This document shows positions 21,333 to 32,159 of a stretch of 64,000 nt of DNA, in pieces (positions within the stretch are counted from its first letter, which is position 1; the number at the start of each line of letters is the position of its first letter). A program made the translations under genes and the position numbers. Source of the stretch: Polytrichum commune (lineage: Eukaryota; Streptophyta; Polytrichopsida; Polytrichales; Polytrichaceae); NCBI GenBank assembly GCA_950295325.1, contig OX485804.1, positions 28,582,001 to 28,646,000 on the forward strand, read 5' to 3'. Under the pieces are notes generated by a model. It had not been told where the DNA came from. It saw nothing but the letters and a program-made list of their open reading frames with translations, and did no database searches.

Positions 21333-23034
21333 TTATCTGACTCCACATGTACAGTGTAGTGGGTGTGTATTTTGATGGTGGCACGTGGGGACTGTTGGAC
21401 GGTTACTGATGGATTGTTGTGCGTAAATCTCTGATGCAATGTCTTCAGGGCTGGTTAATATGTTGTTTTGTCTATCGATGATGGAGTCAAGAGGTGAGGT
21501 TTCAGTGTTTTTGAAGACTTTACGGTTTATTTTCTTGGGGCTTTTTTCATACATTTGGCGGTATTTCGATACGGCTTTTAGAATGCAGTCTCTAGTATAT
21601 TTTGTGGTGATTTTTCTGGCTTCTTTATTTGCAGTTTTTGCGATGGCCGCTATTGTGTTAATCCATTCATCAGGGGATGCTGCTGTAGCAGGTGGGTGCG
21701 GGATGTTGACGTGTTGGTAGTTTCGGATATCGGTTAGGATGGGGTGCACTTGCCAGCTTGGGTCATGTTGTGCTATGTAAATGGCTTTTCTGATAAGGTG
21801 ATATGTGTTGAGGTGTCTTTTCCATTCTCTAGCTTGTTTGCGTGGTAAAAAACCGCCTTGTTGCGATGTTCTGGTTGTAAGGTTGGGTAGTGGGTCTGCT
21901 TTGCAGGTTTTTTCAATTGTTTCTGAGATTTTGTTTATAATGTAGTCCAGTGATGTACAGGCATCTTGCCATTGATCAGGTGTTAAATGTTGGTGGTTTT
22001 CTAGTAGTCTGATAAGTACTTTAGGTTGGGTGGAGTTTTCTTCAAAGAATGTTATTTTAAATTTTTCTAGGTTTTCAAGTGGTATCGGGTTCAGTATTCT
22101 AGTTGGTGGGGTGTTTGTAGGGGGTGGGGGTCTAGCTATAAGTGTGTTGTGTGGGATGTGTAATGTGACCGGATAGTGGTCTGAATTTAGATTCATGTTT
22201 GTGTTTGTAGTGGAGGTGAATTTGCTGTTGTCTGGGGAGTGAATGTAGAAACCATCTATTAGGCTTGTTGATGTGTAGTTGTAGCCACCTTGTCTTGAGA
22301 TACTAGTGTTGGTTTGAATATATTCTAAGTTGAGAGATGTGGTGAAGTTTTTCCATTGGAAGTCTTTTTCTTGTGGGGGGTTGTTAGTGTTGTTATTTTG
22401 TCTACCCCTGAGTGCAATATCTCTATTAAAGTCACCGCAGAGTGTGTATATGTGATTGGGGTGTATAGTGATTTCGTTAGTGATTTCGTTCTTAAGGTGT
22501 GGGATAAGACGTGTGTCTTCTAAGTGCGTGGGCATATACATGTGTATGATCAACCACGGTATTAGTGGGTGGTTATTTATTTTTATTATTTGGAGATATA
22601 GGAAGATGTTTGTTGGTGTGGGGATTTTGGTGACATTTCCCGGGAATGCATATTTATGATGGATAAGTGTAAGTAGGCGACCTCTTCCGGGGGTATAAGG
22701 CATCTTTTGTTGGATGCACCTTGTGAGTGCGTGTGTGTTGTTGAAAATGAGTTTGAATTCCGGGAATAAGTTTTGTATATATTTCGTAAATTTGTTTGCA
22801 GTAAGTTTGGTTTCTTGGATATGTATGATTGTTGTGTTGTTTAGAGAGTTGTTTATTAAGCTTTGTAGGTTTGGTAATGATGTGTTGAGTGATGACGCAT
22901 TCCAAATTATTATGGTCGTTTCATGTTCGGTGTTGGTGTTTATTCTTGTGATTGGTGTGGGAGCGGCTGGAAGTGGGGGTGGGTGTGAGTATTCGCTGAT
23001 GTTTTCTAAGCATCTAAGTGTTTGGGAGGAAAGA
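21333..23034 (-). pseudogene. LINE APE-type endonuclease
   Basis: The frame is open from about 23034 to the stop at 21333. It begins with SSQTLRCLENISEYSH, then IIIWNASSLN (catalytic Asn), IIHIQETKLTANKF (catalytic Glu, near 22815), TLCGDFNRDI (GDFN, 22436-22425), and LNSDHYPVTLHIP (SDH motif, about 22185-22166). These are the hallmark residues of the exonuclease III/APE fold used by LINEs to nick target DNA. The domain lies N-terminal to RT in the same frame, separated now by stop codons. Coding sense shifts to another frame upstream of about 23035. Confidence 0.88.
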
Positions 23035-23037
23035 GAA

Positions 23038-23847
23038 TTATTTCTTGAGGGTGGTTGATGTGGGTGTGGTTACTTGGTTGTGGATGAATTCGTATATTTT
23101 TGCGTGTATTGAGTTTTGAGGGAGTATTATATGTTGATTGTTTTCTATGAACGTTGTGTAGGGGTGCGGTGTCAGTATGTGCCGCTCGGGGGGGTTGGTG
23201 AGGTTAGCTAGTCTAATGATTAATGTGTTGGTCCATATGTTATTAAAGTGGTAGTTTTGGGGTTGGGCTAGCATGTTATTGCATATGTCTATTGCGGGGT
23301 GGATGGTAATAATTAGGGCATATAGGATATGGGTTGGTGGCGACTAGTTTTGTGTTTGGGTATAATGTTGTAGATGTGGGTATGTGGTGATTGCTTGGAG
23401 GTGTAGTGGGTGTGTGTGTTTTAGGATAGGGGCGAATGTATTTGCTAGGTGTTGGTATTCAGGGTGTAGTTTTATAGTATTTGGGATAAAATACGTGTTG
23501 GCTCTTTTTTTGTGTGTAATAGGGTGTGTTCGTAGAATATCAGGCATTGGTCCCGGGTTAGGTTCGATGTCCCCGCATTTTAGTAGATCTAGTATGTCTA
23601 TGAAGTAATATCCGTAGAATTGAAGTATTTTTGGTTTTCTCATATTTATTTTAAGATATTTCAAAAATGTGAATTTGGTTGTGGTAAAGAGGTTAGGCAT
23701 GGCGGGTGTGGTTTTTTCTACTAGTTCGGGTGAGAAGTGTGACATTGCGTTGCTTGTAGATAGTGGTTTTGTTATTGAGTTGGGTTTCCAGTTTTTTATG
23801 AAGTGGTATGTGTTATTTATGTGGCGAGGCCGGAAGGCCGAGGCCAT
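23038..23847 (-). pseudogene. LINE leader unit 3 with 2A-like ribosome-skipping motif
   Basis: The third repeat of the leader opens with an ATG at 23847 (AAAATGGCCTC context) and reads MASAFRPRH. After about 90 residues it reaches LDLLKCGDIEPNPGP (about 23592-23548). This fits the 2A consensus (L-L-x-x-x-G-D-[VI]-E-x-N-P-G then P), in which the ribosome skips the last Gly-Pro bond and releases the upstream peptide. 2A sequences near the N-terminus of LINE polyproteins are documented in trypanosome and metazoan elements. Downstream, a TAG at 23344-23346 and a frame change near 23035 now separate it from the endonuclease. Confidence 0.8.
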
Positions 23848-25668
23848 TTTGTTATTTGGGTAGGGGTTGTATTTTGAGTATGGGTGTTTATGTTTTTGGT
23901 AGGGTTTGTATTTAGGGTAGAGGTGGTATTTGGAGTGGGGGTATGGTGTGGGGTTTAGGTACAATTTGTACATAGGGTGAGGCTTGTGAGATTTTGAGTT
24001 AGATTGGGTTTCTTGTTTTGGTTGGTACCCATACGCTTGTTGGTATTTGTGTTTTGGGTATATTTTGATTTTTGGATGAAATTTATGTTTTAGGTGGGCT
24101 CTATGATTTGGATGAAGCTTATTCCTTGGATGAGGATTGTGCTTTAGGTGGGGGTTATATCTTGAATGAGAATAGTATTGTGGGTGGGGCCAGGTATTTT
24201 TTTGTTTTGGGTGGGTATCTTGTTGTAGGGTGGGTGTTATATTTCCTGATTGGTTGGGTAAAGGGCGTGTTTTGTTTGCTTTTTGGTTTTTCATGCGTAT
24301 GGCTGCAGTTGTGGTAGACGAGTTGGGTAGGGTGTGTGCATTGTTGCATGGTTGTTTAGGTGTGAGGGGAGAGTTGAATTTTGGTTGTGTTTTTTGTTTT
24401 GGATGTAGACTATGTTTTGGATGCGGTTTGGGTTTAGGATGAAGTCCATTTCTTGGGAGGTACCTATATTGTGAGAGAGGCCGATGTATTTTGAGTTTTG
24501 ATTGAGCGGTAAAATTTGGATGTGTAGTGTATTTTGTTCGGGGATTGTACTTTGGGTAGTTGTTGGTGTAGTTTGGTTCATTTATAAGTTTTATACTTGA
24601 TGTATTTGAGGTAGTGGGAGAGTATCTATATAGGTTAATTGTTTTTGGCTTTGTCTTATTTAGTTCTTGATTTTTAATGAGTGCTAGTTTTGTTGTAGAA
24701 GAAATGTGGTGTAGGGTGGGTATTATGTTTTCTTGTTGTTTGGGTAGGGGGTATGATTTCGCATAGTATTTAGGTATTTGATTTGCCATTAAGGTAGGTT
24801 TCCAATTAGTGAGGTGGATTTTGCGGTTAGTTTTGTGGCAAGGCCAGTAGGCCGAGGCCATTTTGTTTGTTAGGTATTGTTTGTATTTTGAGTGGGGGTT
24901 GGGTTGTGAGTGGGGGTAAAGTATGGGTTTTGGACGGGGTTTGTGTTTAGGTTGTAATTTATTCTGTTGGTATGTCTTTAGGTTAGGATAGGTTCCTTGT
25001 TCATGGTGTGGGTTATGTTTTGGATGAGATATGTGTTTTGAGTAAATTGTGTGCTTTGGATGGGATCCGTGTCTTGGAAGAAAGTAGTTTGTTGGATGTG
25101 GTATGTATTTTGGGTACTTTCCATACTTTGGAGTGTGTGTAATGTTACTTGATTGTTTAGTTGTGAGGGGGGGATTTAGTCTTGGGTGTGGTCTTTGTCT
25201 TGGATGTAGACTATGTTTTAGGTGTGGTTTGGATGTAGGATGAAGTTCGTTTCTTGGGAGGCACCTATATTGTGAGTGAAGCCGGTGTATTTTGTATTTT
25301 GGATGAGAGGTATAATTTGGATGTATGGTGTATTTTGTTCGGGGAGTATGTTTTGGGTGGTTGTTGTTGTGTGGGTGATTAGTGTAATTTGGTTTATTTA
25401 TAAAAAAAATATTTATATTTGATGTACTTGAGGTGGAGGGGTAGTATCTAGGTAGGTTAATTGTTTTTGGTTTTTGATTTTTAATGAGTGTGAGTTTTGT
25501 TGTAGAAGAAATTTGATGTAGGGCGGGTATTATGTTTTCTTGTTGTTTGGTTAAGGGGTATGCGTTTGCATAGTGTTTAGATATTTGGTTTGTTATTGGG
25601 GTAGGTTTCCAATTAGTGAGGTGGATTTTGCGGTTAGTTTTGTGGCGAGGCCAGTAGGCCGAGGCCAT
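23344..25668 (-). pseudogene. LINE leader: Lys/His/Pro/Tyr-rich low-complexity region with three related units
   Basis: A 774-codon open frame is made mostly of short HPKH/YPK/HPR-type repeats. Three related units start at 25668, 24861 and 23847 with MASAYWPRHK, MASAYWPCHK and MASAFRPRH, spaced 807 and 1,014 bp, both multiples of three. Each is preceded by AACAAA- or AAA-type sequence and GGCCTCGGCC. Only the third ends in the 2A motif; units 1 and 2 have similar but decayed endings (KPNYTN, INEPNYTN). The basic composition could mean nucleic-acid binding. Equally these may be 5' monomers that happen to be open. Confidence 0.6.
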
Positions 25669-25742
25669 TTTGTTTGTTGAGTATTGTTTGTACTTTGGGT
25701 GTGAATGATGTTTAGGATGTAATTTATTTTGTTGGCGTGTTG

Positions 25743-26264
25743 TTAGGTTGGGATGGGTTTCTTGTTTATGGTGTGGGTTATGTTTTGGGGGCCGGGAGGT
25801 ATGTATTTTGAGTATGGTATGTGTATCGGATGGACTTTATGTCTTGAAAAAAGGTAGTGTGATTGTTTTGGATACTTTCCGTACTCGGTATGAAGGTTGC
25901 TTGTTGGGTGTGGATAGTGCCTTAGGTGGTATTTGTATTTTGAACGAAGCTGGGGTACTTTGTAGCTTGTATGTATTATGTATTTTATACAGAGACTGTA
26001 TTTTGTACGGAAGTTGTAGTACGGGAGGTATATGTATTCTGGTATATGTATTGGGTGGGTGGTTTGTTGGGGCCTACCGTATTGGGGTATAGGTGAAGTA
26101 TGCTTGTATTTCGTATAAGTCTTTTGACACCTTAGGGTACTTTTTATGTAACTAGGGTATAGTATGTTTATTCTAGTATGTATTTGTATTTTGCTATATA
26201 TTTCTATGTATTTGGGGTAGTATTGTAGTAAATACTTTTTTTTTGCTTGGCGGTTTGTGGTCAC
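25743..26264 (-). pseudogene. LINE leader, 5' segment in another frame
   Basis: A 173-codon frame rich in Tyr, Lys, His and Pro (KYIPPGPQNITHTINKKPIPT end) continues the style of the neighbouring leader, but in a different frame. It opens at a GTG overlapping the TGA that ends ORF1 (GAGTGACC, 26265-26258), so no ATG is obvious. Probably the same decayed coding region, shifted near 25740-25670. Confidence 0.45.
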
Positions 26265-28073
26265 TCCACATTTGGTTGGTCTTTAAGCATGAGGTTAGGA
26301 TTTACCAAGCCGGTAATTTGTTGCATCCCGGTAAGTGCTAGGGTTAGGGTACTTTGGATGTCTAGCATTTGTTTTTTCAATTTGTCATTTATTTCATCCG
26401 CATATATGTACGCTTCTCTCACAATATCATTTTTTAATGTCTTTATTCTCTCATGTCTTTATGAAGCTCAAGTTTGAGTTTCTTGTTGCCTTCCTCAATA
26501 GCTTCTTTCATGACGGTAAAAACATCCCCTTTTGTAGCACTTTCTTCCCCTTGAGTTTGGTTTTGAATGGCTTCAATAGTGTTTACCAAACACGTATTGG
26601 TGTCTTCAAATCCAAATTTGATTAGTAATTCCTTGGAGGGTTTGTCAATGCCTTCAATACTCCGGCGGTGTGGAGTAATTTCCACATGGTAAGTTCCGAT
26701 TTTTACCTCTTTCCCTACAAATTTCCTATAGACAAAGGGGTTAAGGCATTCCACGTTGGCACTGCCATTATGCCTCAAACCGTCTTGTTTGTGGAACCAT
26801 ATAGAAACAACATTCTTGGTTCCTAGTATTTTGCAAATTTCTAATGAGGTGTCATCAATGTTCATCAATATTGGGAGGTTGTAAAAGGTTAGGATAAGGG
26901 CCTCTTTCCTTGCCTTTTGCTCCAATGTGAGAGAGGGGCCTTTCTTCATTTGGCCTTCAAGGATTTGGTGGTGAGTAGCAACTTGAAGAGTTTGGATTTT
27001 TTTGGCTTGAAGGGGGGTAGGGGCAACAAGATAGGCATGGTTGTTAGCGGTGCTTTTTTGAACTTCAACAATCTCAAAATTGTGACCTCTTCTAAAGCTA
27101 TTTTCTAGGACATCAAGAAAGAGAGCATGAGGTGACAATCCAATCAATGTATCATTTGAGATTTTGATAGAAAGATTATTGTTCCTAGCAATGGAGTGGT
27201 ATGACTTGCATACCTTGCCAAGGCTTCCACCATTGGAGTGAGGTTCAAAATGAAGGATGAAGGGTCTAAGACCCATGAGTAGGGCTACTCCATCGGTTTG
27301 GGGGTTGAGGAGGTGAAGTTTAATTATCCCAACCCACACTCCCTTGACCCCTCCTCTCTTGATACTCATGCATAAAACTGAGATAGGTTCAATGAGGTTA
27401 GTACCAAGTGGAATGTGCATGTCATTTAGCCTTTCTTTAACAAGCTCTTTAATGTGATTGTGGAATAAGGGGTTGTTAGGGAGCTGAAAATGAATGGCAA
27501 TTTGAAAATCTAGAGACATGCAAGAGATGGGGTCAATTTCAATTTCGGATGGGAGCTGGGTGAGGTTAAGGTGTTGCCCCGGGAGTCCATCACTTCTCAC
27601 ACTTGGATACAATATTTGTGGCACTCTTGGGTAGGAAATGCTTACACTTTCAAGTTCCTCGGCTTCCTTACGAGGGATGCCCCTTGTGATTCTATCAGCA
27701 GTGGTTTCATCTGAGAACAACTCTTCAATCCCTTGCTCTATGGCAAGTTTTTCCATAGATTCAAAGCCTAGCCAAAGCTTGAGTTTTTGGTTCGGTGATA
27801 GCTCCGTGGCATGGGTCCCAGTGCGGGGGGAGGTCTCTTGTTGGGTGTTCAAAGAGGGGACGCTCCGGCCCGGTCCCTGGATCTCTTCCCGCTAGCTGCA
27901 GCTCTTGAATTCACCTTAGCTTTCTCGGCCAGTAGCTTTTTTAGGCTCAGTGATGGGGAGTCTATCTCCATAGTGTCTTCCTCCTCCCCAAAGACCTTAG
28001 CTAGGGCCTTAGGGATCAGCTCTCTTCCAGCTCCTATGTTGCTGTCTCGGTGGGGGGCCCTTGTAGTGGACAT
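26261..28073 (-). pseudogene. LINE ORF1: possible RRM-like RNA-binding protein with C-terminal coiled coil
   Basis: A plausible start is ATG at 28073 (MSTTRAPHRDSNIGAG). After LSLKKLLAEKAKVNSRAAA the sense passes to another frame near 27855 and continues as a 469-codon frame to 26443. Within it, ALILTFYNLPILMNIDDTSL to IGTYHVEITPHRR looks like a beta-alpha-beta RNA-binding fold, with an earlier possible copy near DFQIAIHFQLPNN. A third frame change near 26450 leads to RIKTLKNDIVREAYIYADEI and DKLKKQMLDIQSTL, a heptad-type helix ending in TGA at 26263-26261. Such proteins bind LINE RNA and trimerise or oligomerise. The RRM call is by pattern only. Confidence 0.5.
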
Positions 28074-28118
28074 CTTGATATGTGATGTGTTGCGGGGGCG
28101 GTAGCAGTTCAGACCTGC

Positions 28119-28690
28119 GTGTGTTGTAGCTCGGGGGTGCCTGCACTTGAGACCTGGGTGTATAGAGTTAGTGTGGGTTCGATGCACTGTTTTCGGCGAT
28201 GTAGAGACACTGTGAATTCGATGCAGGGTTTTCGGTGTTGTAGCTCGGGGGCGCCTGCTCTTCAGACCTGTGTGTATATAGTTAGTGTGGGTTCGATGCA
28301 GGGTTTTCGGCGTTGTAGAGACAATGTGGGTTCGATGCAGGGTTTTCGGCGTTGTAGAGACACTGTGAGTTCGATGCAGGGTTTTCGGTGTTGTAGTTCG
28401 GGGACGCCTGCTCTTCAGACCTGCGTGTATAGAGTTAGTGTGGGTTCGATGCAGGGTTTTCGGTGTTGTAGCTCGGGGGCGCCTGCTCTTCATATCTGCG
28501 TGTATAGAGTTAGTGTGGGTTTGATGCAGGGTTTTCGGCGTTGTAGAGACACTGTGAATTCGATGCAGGGGTTTCGGTGTTGTAGCTCGGGGGTGTCTGC
28601 TTTTCAGTCCTGCGTGTTTAGAGTTAGTGTGGGTACGATGCAGGGTTTTCGGCGTTGGAGTTCGGAGATGTCTTCTCTTTAGACCTGCAG
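28119..28690. repeat. Tandem repeats at the LINE 5' side
   Basis: Mixed units of about 42 and 75 bp share TTCGATGCAGGGTTTTCGG(C/T)GTTGTAG, followed either by AGACACTGTG or by CTCGGGGGCGCCTGCTCTTC. They lie just upstream of ORF1 in LINE orientation. Frames open on both strands across them are repeat artefacts. Confidence 0.85.
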
Positions 28691-29009
28691 GGTTAAAGTC
28701 TTGGTGGTTCTGATGTAGCTCTGTGCTCTTTGATGTCGGTCGTTGATGTAGATCTGGGCATTGTTGTTTTGCTAGATCTCCTCCTTTTTCACCACCACCT
28801 CGATCTTCTGCTACAACCCCTTCACTGCTCCATGTGTTGTATGAATCACCTCCACCAGTGGCTGAGCCCTCCACATGCAGATCTCCTTTGTGCCGAAAAT
28901 GTGATTCTAGACCTAGTTGACATGCATCTATGCTATGTGTAAGAAGCAAGGATAATGTAATGACAATGTGTATGAAGGAAAGAAGGAGCCTTCGGCTCCT
29001 CCTATGCAA

Positions 29010-29860
29010 TTCTCTGTCTATTCTGTAAAGTGTAATCCTGGCTCAGTGTGGCGATTCTAGAGTATCAGAATGTTTGAGTCTTTGGTGCTTGTTTCCTCCC
29101 TTCAATGTGATGCGTACAGTTTCAGATCTAAGCAATATCAGTAGCGAAATGCAGTTCTCCTAATCACAACCAAACAAAGCCCCAGCTCATCAGAGTGCTT
29201 TCCCATTAAGATTTAACTGGCATTTCCTCATACCTACATCACCAGATCTAAAACTGAACTTACACGGTACCCCTCAACACTGTCAAGCACCTCTCCAAAA
29301 CGCTCTGACCGTCTGGTTTCTAATGGGCGCGGGGTCACTGCAAGGCCAGCTCCTTAGCAGCACACACATAAGTCTCCAGCGGCTAACTCTTTCGTCGCTC
29401 ACCTCACCAGGATTTACGGAGCTCTCAGCAGCGTTTGCACATTTTTTTCCACTAATCCTTCTTACACCACTCGTCAAATTGACATGGTAATGACAACAAC
29501 ACAATCACTAATTGACTTTTCAAAGGTTGTTAACATACAACTGATTAATTTTGGACAAGCAATCCAATAAGTTAAACTTGAAACTTTGTAGATATGCACC
29601 CAATTTACTTTTGGTTTGAGAATATGTGTACGTTTCAATGGGCCCCAACAAACACAAGCAATGAGTTGAAGAATGTTATGGTTAGCTTCAAAGTCATGAA
29701 TGAGTTTAGTAGATCATAATTGAGATGAATTAAACACAAACCTAGAAGGAGGAATATTTTCAACATGCGATCCATAGGAGGTTCATCCAAGTGTGATGGC
29801 TATATAAGTGCCAAGAGCTCATTTTAGAGTTGCAACGAGAAGATTGCCCACTAACAACTA
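29010..29860. other. No gene seen
   Basis: Mixed-composition spacer with only short chance frames; it includes the unresolved 5' boundary of the LINE. Confidence 0.5.
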
Positions 29861-30298
29861 AGGGCCACTTCACACACGAGACTGAGAGCCCGTGACCATT
29901 ACACTTCAAGCACTCTCATTGGTGGAAAAGGCGGAGCCGGTCCAAGTTCACTTCACACTACGCTTGAGGGACCAACGGAGTATGTGAATGCAAGATGGAT
30001 GTAAAGTCTACATGGATTCCTACATGGCATCGAATGGATCACATTTCATGGTCACTTGGACTATTTTCAAAAACCATCTCTTAGAGGTAGGCCTAACACA
30101 AAACCGGGATACCTTGGCATTTCAAACGCTCACAACCATTGATATATTCTATTTATCATGTGTGACTTCACACTACACTTGAGGGTCCGTGACCACACTA
30201 CATGATTTCGGAGGTGTGTTGGGACGGCCTTTGAACACTTTCTTTTGGGCTCTCATAATTTCATGGTCACGGCTCTTGGCTCGTGCGTGAAGTGGTGT
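29861..30298. mobile_element. MITE, family with AGGGCCACTTCACACACGAG ends (copy 1)
   Basis: The left end is AGGGCCACTTCACACACGAG and the right end is a diverged inverse (CTCGTGCGTGAAGTGG). The interior matches 62659-63161 in opposite orientation, sharing for instance GGCGGAGCCGGTCCAAGTTC (with GGCAGAGCC in the other copy) and CATGGATTCCTACATGGCAT. Confidence 0.75.
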
Positions 30299-30789
30299 GA
30301 GCCAGGATCACCCCCACCCTTGATTGCGTCGTAGTCCAGGTGAGGGATCCCCCTTCCACAAGTTTATCAACTGCTTGCACAAGAGTGTGGCCTTCACCCA
30401 CTTCAATAATGAATTGGTGCTCTTGACACCTCCTCTTTATTACATTTAGCTTCACAAGTATTCAAAAATACTTATGTCACATACACACAATCACACAATA
30501 TTCAAGTTCCTAAACACACTCTAAACTACCCTAGCCTAATTACTCCACCAATGAGGCTCCAACTGATTGCAGCCCTACTTCCTAATTAAGCAAACCCTAA
30601 ACCCTTCACCTCTCCCCCTGGCTGCGGCAGTAGCCACTTCTTTCAACCAATCAGTCACAGTTCTCTGCGTACCAACTACACACTTGAAAGTACAATTAGT
30701 GTTACAATTTCCTTTGTCTTTATTTTGCATTGTCAAAGTTGAGTTCCATTAAGTTTAAATTTTGTAATATCAAATTCCTAGCATATTAC

Positions 30790-31011
30790 ATTTTCTATGA
30801 GGCTCACATATTCTACCTCCAATTCTTCATTTGAAGATCTACAAAAAATGTCATCTAACACTAAATGCGCTTTTGTAAATATTCAAAGTTACTAATTGGT
30901 ACAAATAGTGTTAGAGTTGACATTTAGTGTTCTAACACTATGAAGACAATTGCCATTTAGCGTTTTCGTCGACTATTAGTGTTTCCAACACTACTCTACC
31001 TATTTAGTGTA
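30790..31011. mobile_element. CACTA-like MITE fragment, inverted relative to 33054-33401
   Basis: On the minus strand it starts CACTAAATAGGTAGA and follows the 33054 element closely for about 200 bp (ACACTAATAGTCGACGAAAA, CAACTCTAACACTATTTGTA). The other terminus is missing or too diverged. Confidence 0.65.
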
Positions 31012-31168
31012 CTGAGTCGAGTAACCCAATGCATGCTGGCCCTCTGTGCCTTCCACGCAGTTAGCCAACACCTCCGTCAATCCAATCCGGCCGAAAATGC
31101 TTCCTTATGCCTCCTTCGACAGAGGCTTGGTTTGTTGTATTCACCCTTCGGCTGCCACTACCCTTCAT

Positions 31169-31390
31169 ACCAGGGCCACACCGGTAGGCCTAGCCAGAAA
31201 CACCTGCCCTACATATTCTCCGGGAATACATGGCTGGGATTTCAGATGGCTGGAGCTGCTGGTTGTCTTCTTCCAGCCACTCCAGTAGCTCCAACCATCT
31301 GAAACCCCAGCCCTGTATTCCCGGAGAATACGTAGGGTTGGTGTTTCTGTCTACTGGAGCTGCTGGGGTTTTTGGTGTGGCCCTGGTATA
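31169..31390. repeat. Long hairpin (inverted repeat)
   Basis: TACCAGGGCCACACC at the left pairs with GGTGTGGCCCTGGTA at the right. Further in, TATTCTCCGGGAATACA and GGCTGGAGCT pair with TGTATTCCCGGAGAATA and AGCTCCAACC. The arms are about 90 bp with small asymmetries. Confidence 0.8.
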
Positions 31391-31481
31391 ATCAACCACA
31401 TCTCACCGCAAGTCTGTAGAGGCACCCTCTGTGAGCCAGCAGCCACTTCGGTGGTAACTTAACAATCCAACCAGCAGCGCC

Positions 31482-32117
31482 CCTTCTCCGATCGCCACCA
31501 CAGGCTGGAGCCTCAGAATTGCATTCACATTGAGTCTGCGGCACTTGTAAGTACGATGTTGTTGCGCACTGGCAGATACCAGCATTGATTCCCGAAGCGC
31601 ATTTCTCCTGCGCACTCTCCCAAGCCATCCACACAACCAACCTAAGTTACTGCAACTCGGAACTCTCACTGCTGAATCTGCGGTGTCACTTCATAGCGGC
31701 TCCTCCTTTTCCAGAAGCAACCAGAACCAGATGCATTTCTTTTGTTGAGCTATTCCCCTGCCCTCAGGGCACTCCTTCTACACAACTGCCGAGCTCCTTC
31801 TCCGATCGCCACCACAGGCTGGAGCCTCAGAATTGCATTCACATTGAGTCTGCGGCACTTGTAAGTACGATGTTGTTGCGCACTGGCAGATAAGATACCA
31901 GCATTGATTCCCGAAGCGCATTTCTCCTGCGCACTCTCCCAAGCCATCCACACAACCAACCTAAGTTACTGCAACTCGGAACTCTCACTGCTGAATCTGC
32001 GGTGTCACTTCATAGCGGCTCCTCCTTTTCCAGAAGCAACCAGAACCAGATGCATTTCTTTTGTTGAGCTATTATTCCCCTGCCCTCAGGGCACTCCTTC
32101 TACACAACTGCCGAGCT
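31482..32117. repeat. Tandem duplication, about 314 and 322 bp
   Basis: Copy 1 (31482-31795) and copy 2 (31796-32117) are nearly identical from CCTTCTCCGATCGCCACCAC to CACAACTGCCGAGCTC. Copy 2 has short insertions (TAAGA after GCAGA, and TAT in GAGCTATTATTCCCC). High identity implies a recent event. Frames here are short and I do not recognise a product. Confidence 0.9.
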
Positions 32118-32159
32118 CATGTCTTCTCTCACCCCCTGCGCATGCCCTCCAGATATTTG

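Larger units (their letters stand above)
1..28700 (-). mobile_element. Dual-endonuclease (Dualen/RandI-like) LINE, decayed, interrupted by a hAT element
   Basis: This is a non-LTR retrotransposon read on the minus strand. Its 3' end lies beyond the left edge and its 5' limit near 28.7 kb is uncertain. The order is tandem 5' repeats (28690-28119), ORF1 (28073-26261), a low-complexity leader (26264-23587), a 2A-like motif (about 23586-23548), an APE endonuclease (about 22930-22140), a reverse transcriptase (about 21230-19290), RNase H (about 1340-930) and a zinc knuckle followed by a restriction-like endonuclease block (about 560-1). The endonuclease, RT and first RNase H segments share one reading frame once the 16.7-kb hAT insertion and one copy of its target duplication are removed. 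In-frame stops near 23344, 21333, 21324 and 613, and frame changes near 27855, 26450, 23035 and 1105, show it is no longer functional. APE, RNase H and RLE in one element match the published Dualen layout. The exact family is inference. Confidence 0.75.

Noticed and set aside
28074-29009. Minus-strand frame with a signal-peptide-like start and repeated PKTLHRTHTNSIH units
   Set aside because: The body is the tandem repeat upstream of LINE ORF1, which is also open on the plus strand (28119-28682). I found no family, so I treat it as a repeat and not as a secreted protein gene.
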